Positions 15,560 through 15,706 of a stretch of DNA of 15,706 nucleotides are shown piece after piece. The position numbers and the translations under genes are program-made. How positions within the stretch are numbered: position 1 is the stretch's first letter; each line of letters opens with the position of its first letter. This stretch comes from Desulfocurvus sp. (GTDB lineage Bacteria; Desulfobacterota; Desulfovibrionia; Desulfovibrionales; Desulfovibrionaceae), in NCBI RefSeq assembly GCF_023230885.1, contig NZ_JALNWM010000058.1:1-15706 (forward strand), given 5' to 3'. The notes beneath the pieces are model-generated. The model made no database searches and was not told the DNA's origin. It worked only from the letters and a program-made list of their open reading frames with translations.

Positions 15560-15563
<4 letters not shown>
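15514..15563 (+). terminator. Terminator-like hairpin after the chemoreceptor gene
   Basis: 15514-15532 and 15542-15559 are inverted repeats (CCGGGC, CGGCGGGGG and AG pair with the right arm; one bulged C and one mismatch) around a 9-base loop. Only CTTTG follows, so it is a stable stem with a weak T-tract, 14 bp after the stop codon. Confidence 0.6.

Positions 15564-15706
<143 letters not shown>

Overview
The window is very GC-rich (roughly 70% or more) and looks like the chromosome of a Desulfovibrio-type sulfate reducer (Desulfovibrionales). This rests on the style of the chemoreceptor, the lone periplasmic binding protein facing a GGDEF-EAL protein, the polar amino-acid ABC operon ending in a GlcD-type dehydrogenase, and the GC-biased codon use. 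No rRNA, tRNA or other marker is present, so the assignment is an inference. The right edge is a run of 67 C and is almost certainly a contig-end artefact.

Layout. (1) 103-4573, minus strand: a five-gene operon, read from right to left. It encodes a periplasmic amino-acid binding protein, permease A, ATPase, permease B and a GlcD-like FAD 2-hydroxyacid dehydrogenase. A perfect 20-bp hairpin sits between the binding-protein gene and the first permease gene. (2) 4574-4886: a divergent intergenic region with direct repeats and stem-loops. (3) 4887-5681, plus strand: a second, orphan periplasmic binding protein. It converges on (4) a membrane-bound HAMP-PAS-GGDEF-EAL cyclic-di-GMP enzyme (start 8108, minus). 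As written, the EAL frame has no stop until 4848 and runs antisense through the whole neighbouring gene. One extra C in a C7 tract would stop it at 5683, one base short of the neighbour's stop. (5) 8109-8879: a divergent non-coding region with two good promoters, one at each end, each overlapped by a palindrome of the Fur/PerR kind. (6) 8880-11663, plus: a three-gene MoxR operon with a MoxR-type AAA+ ATPase, a zinc-peptidase-like/VWA protein (DUF2201 type, broken by an apparent one-base deletion near 10680) and a small protein of unknown function, closed by an intrinsic terminator. (7) 11940-13035, plus: an AraC-family regulator whose promoter and first 80 or so codons have only about 50% GC. 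(8) 13184-15499, plus: a Cache-HAMP-PAS methyl-accepting chemotaxis protein, followed by a terminator-like hairpin and the poly-C end.

How the parts may work together. The left part imports a polar amino acid or related small acid and may oxidise a 2-hydroxyacid. The middle and right parts are sensory: c-di-GMP turnover, an orphan binding protein, a one-component regulator and a chemoreceptor. The MoxR/VWA operon is the least understood element. Its ATPase plus MIDAS-VWA pairing suggests a chaperone-like complex, and its promoter carries a Fur-like operator exactly between -35 and -10, so a link to metal or redox status is the most interesting hypothesis here. Both frame breaks look like a single missing base in a G/C run, so sequence quality must be considered before any biological reading.
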